DNA of 15,703 bases, taken from assembly GCA_023401495.1 (NCBI GenBank), contig JAEXDU010000027.1:1-15703 (forward strand), given 5' to 3'. The position numbers and the translations under genes were made by a program. Below are positions 14,051 to 15,703 of the stretch, piece by piece. Below the pieces are notes generated by a model, which saw only the letters and a program-made list of their open reading frames with translations, searched no databases and had not been told where the DNA came from. Position 1 is the first letter of the stretch. Each line of letters starts with the position of its first letter. Origin of the DNA: Bacillota bacterium (GTDB lineage: Bacteria; Bacillota; Clostridia; Oscillospirales; Acutalibacteraceae).

Positions 14051-15703
14051 TCATCGCACCAAAGCGACGTTTTCCTCTCCCAGCAGCTCGCGAAGAGCGC
14101 CGAGCAAAACATCGTTGATGCTGACGCGATACTGCATGGGCGCCTGCATCAGCTTTTTGGTATCTTCAAAATACAGGTACAGCGGCGTCGCGCCGTCGAA
14201 TACCGCGATATACTGCAGCGCTTTCTTATGGCAGAAGCTCTCTTGCGACGGCAGCTTTAAATACAGGCCCGGGCGGCTGGAGCTGCGTTTCGCGGCGGGC
14301 TGCTCATCTGCTCCCGCACGCGGCGCGGCATCGCCATTCGCCTGCGGCGGTGGGGAAAGCGTATCGCACACCAGCTTCGCATCCTTTTCCTCCGTCAGGC
14401 TCAGGCGTCCCTTTACCACTACGACATTCCCCTCGGCCACCAGCTCCCCGTACCGCTCCAGCACATTCGGGAACACCAGAAGCTCGATCGAACCGTACAT
14501 ATCCTCCAGCAGGATGAACGCCATCCGGCTGCCGTTTTTGGTCACCTTCAGCTTCACCGAAGAAATGACGCCCAGCAGCGTAAGGTTTTCGCCGTCCTGG
14601 TGGCGGCCTGTCTGCTCGTTGGCTTCCTCCAGCAGCTCGCCGGTGGGCGTTGCGCCGATCTGCTCATACATCTGCAAGTATTTTCCCATGGGATGCCCGG
14701 AAAGATACATTCCGGTCACTTCCTTTTCCATCACGAGCTTGTCCGCGTCGGAGAAATCCGGCATGGGGTCGATGGAAAAGGACGGCTCTTCCGACTGCAG
14801 CTGCGGCGTATCGAAAAAACCGAGCTGGCCGTCTACGTTCCGGCGTTTGTCGGAATCGAGCGTATCGAGCACAGACTGGATGCTGGAGAGCATCTGGTTG
14901 CGGTTATAGTCCAGCGAATCCAGCGCCCCGCATTTCACCAGACTTTCGAGCGCGCGGCGGTTCAAATCCTTGCCGTACATGCGCTTGCAGAACTGGTAAA
15001 AGGACTCGAAATTTCCGTTCGTATCCCGCTCCTGAATCAGACTGCGCAAAAAGCCGTCGCCCAGATTCTTGACTGCCAGCAGGCCAAAGCGGATATCACG
15101 CCCCGCGACGGTAAAGCCGCGGCGGCTCTGATTGACATTCGGCGGCAGCACGCGGATGCCCATCCGGGAACACTCGGCGATATACGCAGCGATTTTGTTC
15201 GTGTTATCCAGTACGCTGGTGAGCAGCGCCGCCATATATTCGCGCGGGTAGTGGCACTTGAGCCACGCGGTCTGGTACGAAATAGTGGCGTAGGCCGCCG
15301 CGTGGGATTTATTGAACGCGTAGGAAGCAAAGCTCTCCATCTCACCGAAAATCGCCTTGGCACTTTCCTCATCCACGCCGCGGCGGATGCAGCCATCCAC
15401 CTCCACTGTGCCGTCCTCTGCCACAAGGCCGTACAGGAAAATGGAACGCTCCTTCTCCATAACAGAGGCTTTTTTCTTCGACATGGCGCGGCGTACAATA
15501 TCCGCACGGCCGAAAGAATACCCCGCCAGCGTGCGGAAAATCTGCATCACCTGCTCCTGATACACGATGCAGCCGTAGGTGACCTTCAGAATATCGGCAA
15601 GCATCGGGTGGCGGTAAGTGACCCGCTCGGGATGATGCCGGTTTTCGATATACCGTGGGATGGATTCCATCGGCCCAGGACGGTAAAGCGAGATGACCGC
15701 GAT
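14051..15703 (-). CDS. dnaE: DNA polymerase III alpha subunit, C-terminal half (partial at window edge)
   Basis: The frame is open to the right edge and ends with TGA at 14053-14051; 550 codons are visible of a usual total near 1150 residues. The fragment starts in the palm/fingers (SLYRPGPMESIPRYI, then YQEQVMQI and the RRAMSKKK fingers motif). It continues with an HhH region (FGLLAVKNLGDGFLRSLI) and the motif QLGFF (14813-14827) at the place of the internal beta-clamp-binding peptide. It ends with an OB-fold (LTLLGVISSVKLKVTKNGSRM) and the C-terminal domain. The catalytic aspartates lie upstream, outside the window. The ordering and the PHP-DnaE1-like sequence point to the DnaE1/DnaE3 class rather than PolC. 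The replicase extends DNA on the beta clamp. Confidence 0.95.
   Translation of the reverse strand: MAVISLYRPGPMESIPRYIENRHHPERVTYRHPMLADILKVTYGCIVYQEQVMQIFRTLAGYSFGRADIVRRAMSKKKASVMEKERSIFLYGLVAEDGTVEVDGCIRRGVDEESAKAIFGEMESFASYAFNKSHAAAYATISYQTAWLKCHYPREYMAALLTSVLDNTNKIAAYIAECSRMGIRVLPPNVNQSRRGFTVAGRDIRFGLLAVKNLGDGFLRSLIQERDTNGNFESFYQFCKRMYGKDLNRRALESLVKCGALDSLDYNRNQMLSSIQSVLDTLDSDKRRNVDGQLGFFDTPQLQSEEPSFSIDPMPDFSDADKLVMEKEVTGMYLSGHPMGKYLQMYEQIGATPTGELLEEANEQTGRHQDGENLTLLGVISSVKLKVTKNGSRMAFILLEDMYGSIELLVFPNVLERYGELVAEGNVVVVKGRLSLTEEKDAKLVCDTLSPPPQANGDAAPRAGADEQPAAKRSSSRPGLYLKLPSQESFCHKKALQYIAVFDGATPLYLYFEDTKKLMQAPMQYRVSINDVLLGALRELLGEENVALVR

Overview
The window looks like chromosomal DNA of a GC-rich member of the Bacillota, most likely class Clostridia and perhaps Oscillospirales. 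The reasons are the gram-positive housekeeping content (DnaE1-type polymerase next to pfkA, DegV, RidA, L-lactate dehydrogenase, two-HKD cardiolipin synthase), strong AGGAGG-type ribosome binding sites, a TTG start, a Bacillus/Clostridium-type LexA box and many hairpin-plus-T-run terminators. The genus is inferred from gene content only. I see no phage, plasmid, transposase, tRNA, rRNA or CRISPR features.

Layout. 1-1408: the C-terminal part of an MFS exporter (+) converges on a cytoplasmic class A beta-lactamase-fold protein (-) across a 17-bp-stem terminator. 1440-3152 (-): a multi-spanning ion/organic-acid transporter lies just upstream of the beta-lactamase-like gene. Above it are a possible 57-residue ORF, a compact structured RNA ending in a T9 run, and a consensus sigma-A promoter. 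3508-5043 (-): cardiolipin synthase. 5044-5873: no gene, but a strong plus-strand promoter and a structured intergenic repeat. 5874-7210 (+): degV and ridA. 7214-8170 (-): ldh. 8171-9146: ldh promoters, a promoter with a LexA-type operator in its spacer, and two more copies of the repeat family. 9147-11299 (+): an overlapping pair encoding a radical SAM DNA modification/repair-type protein and a DUF4130-type partner. 11593-12822 (+): a divergent Nramp-like transporter. 12960-15703 (-): pfkA downstream of the C-terminal half of dnaE.

The most interesting locus is 8339-11299. The radical SAM protein has the CxxxCxxC cluster motif, a helix-hairpin-helix and a C-terminal QLSLF peptide that matches the beta-clamp-binding consensus. 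Its neighbour is a DUF4130-type protein without a uracil-DNA glycosylase domain. A near-consensus LexA box sits in a plus-strand promoter about 780 bp upstream, separated from the genes by two repeats. Together this suggests a poorly characterised, clamp-recruited and possibly SOS-linked DNA repair or modification system.

The second theme is the repeat family. Two 230-bp copies (5294-5523 and 8477-8706) align without gaps in inverted orientation and flank degV-ridA-ldh. A third diverged copy keeps one hairpin with a compensatory base-pair change.
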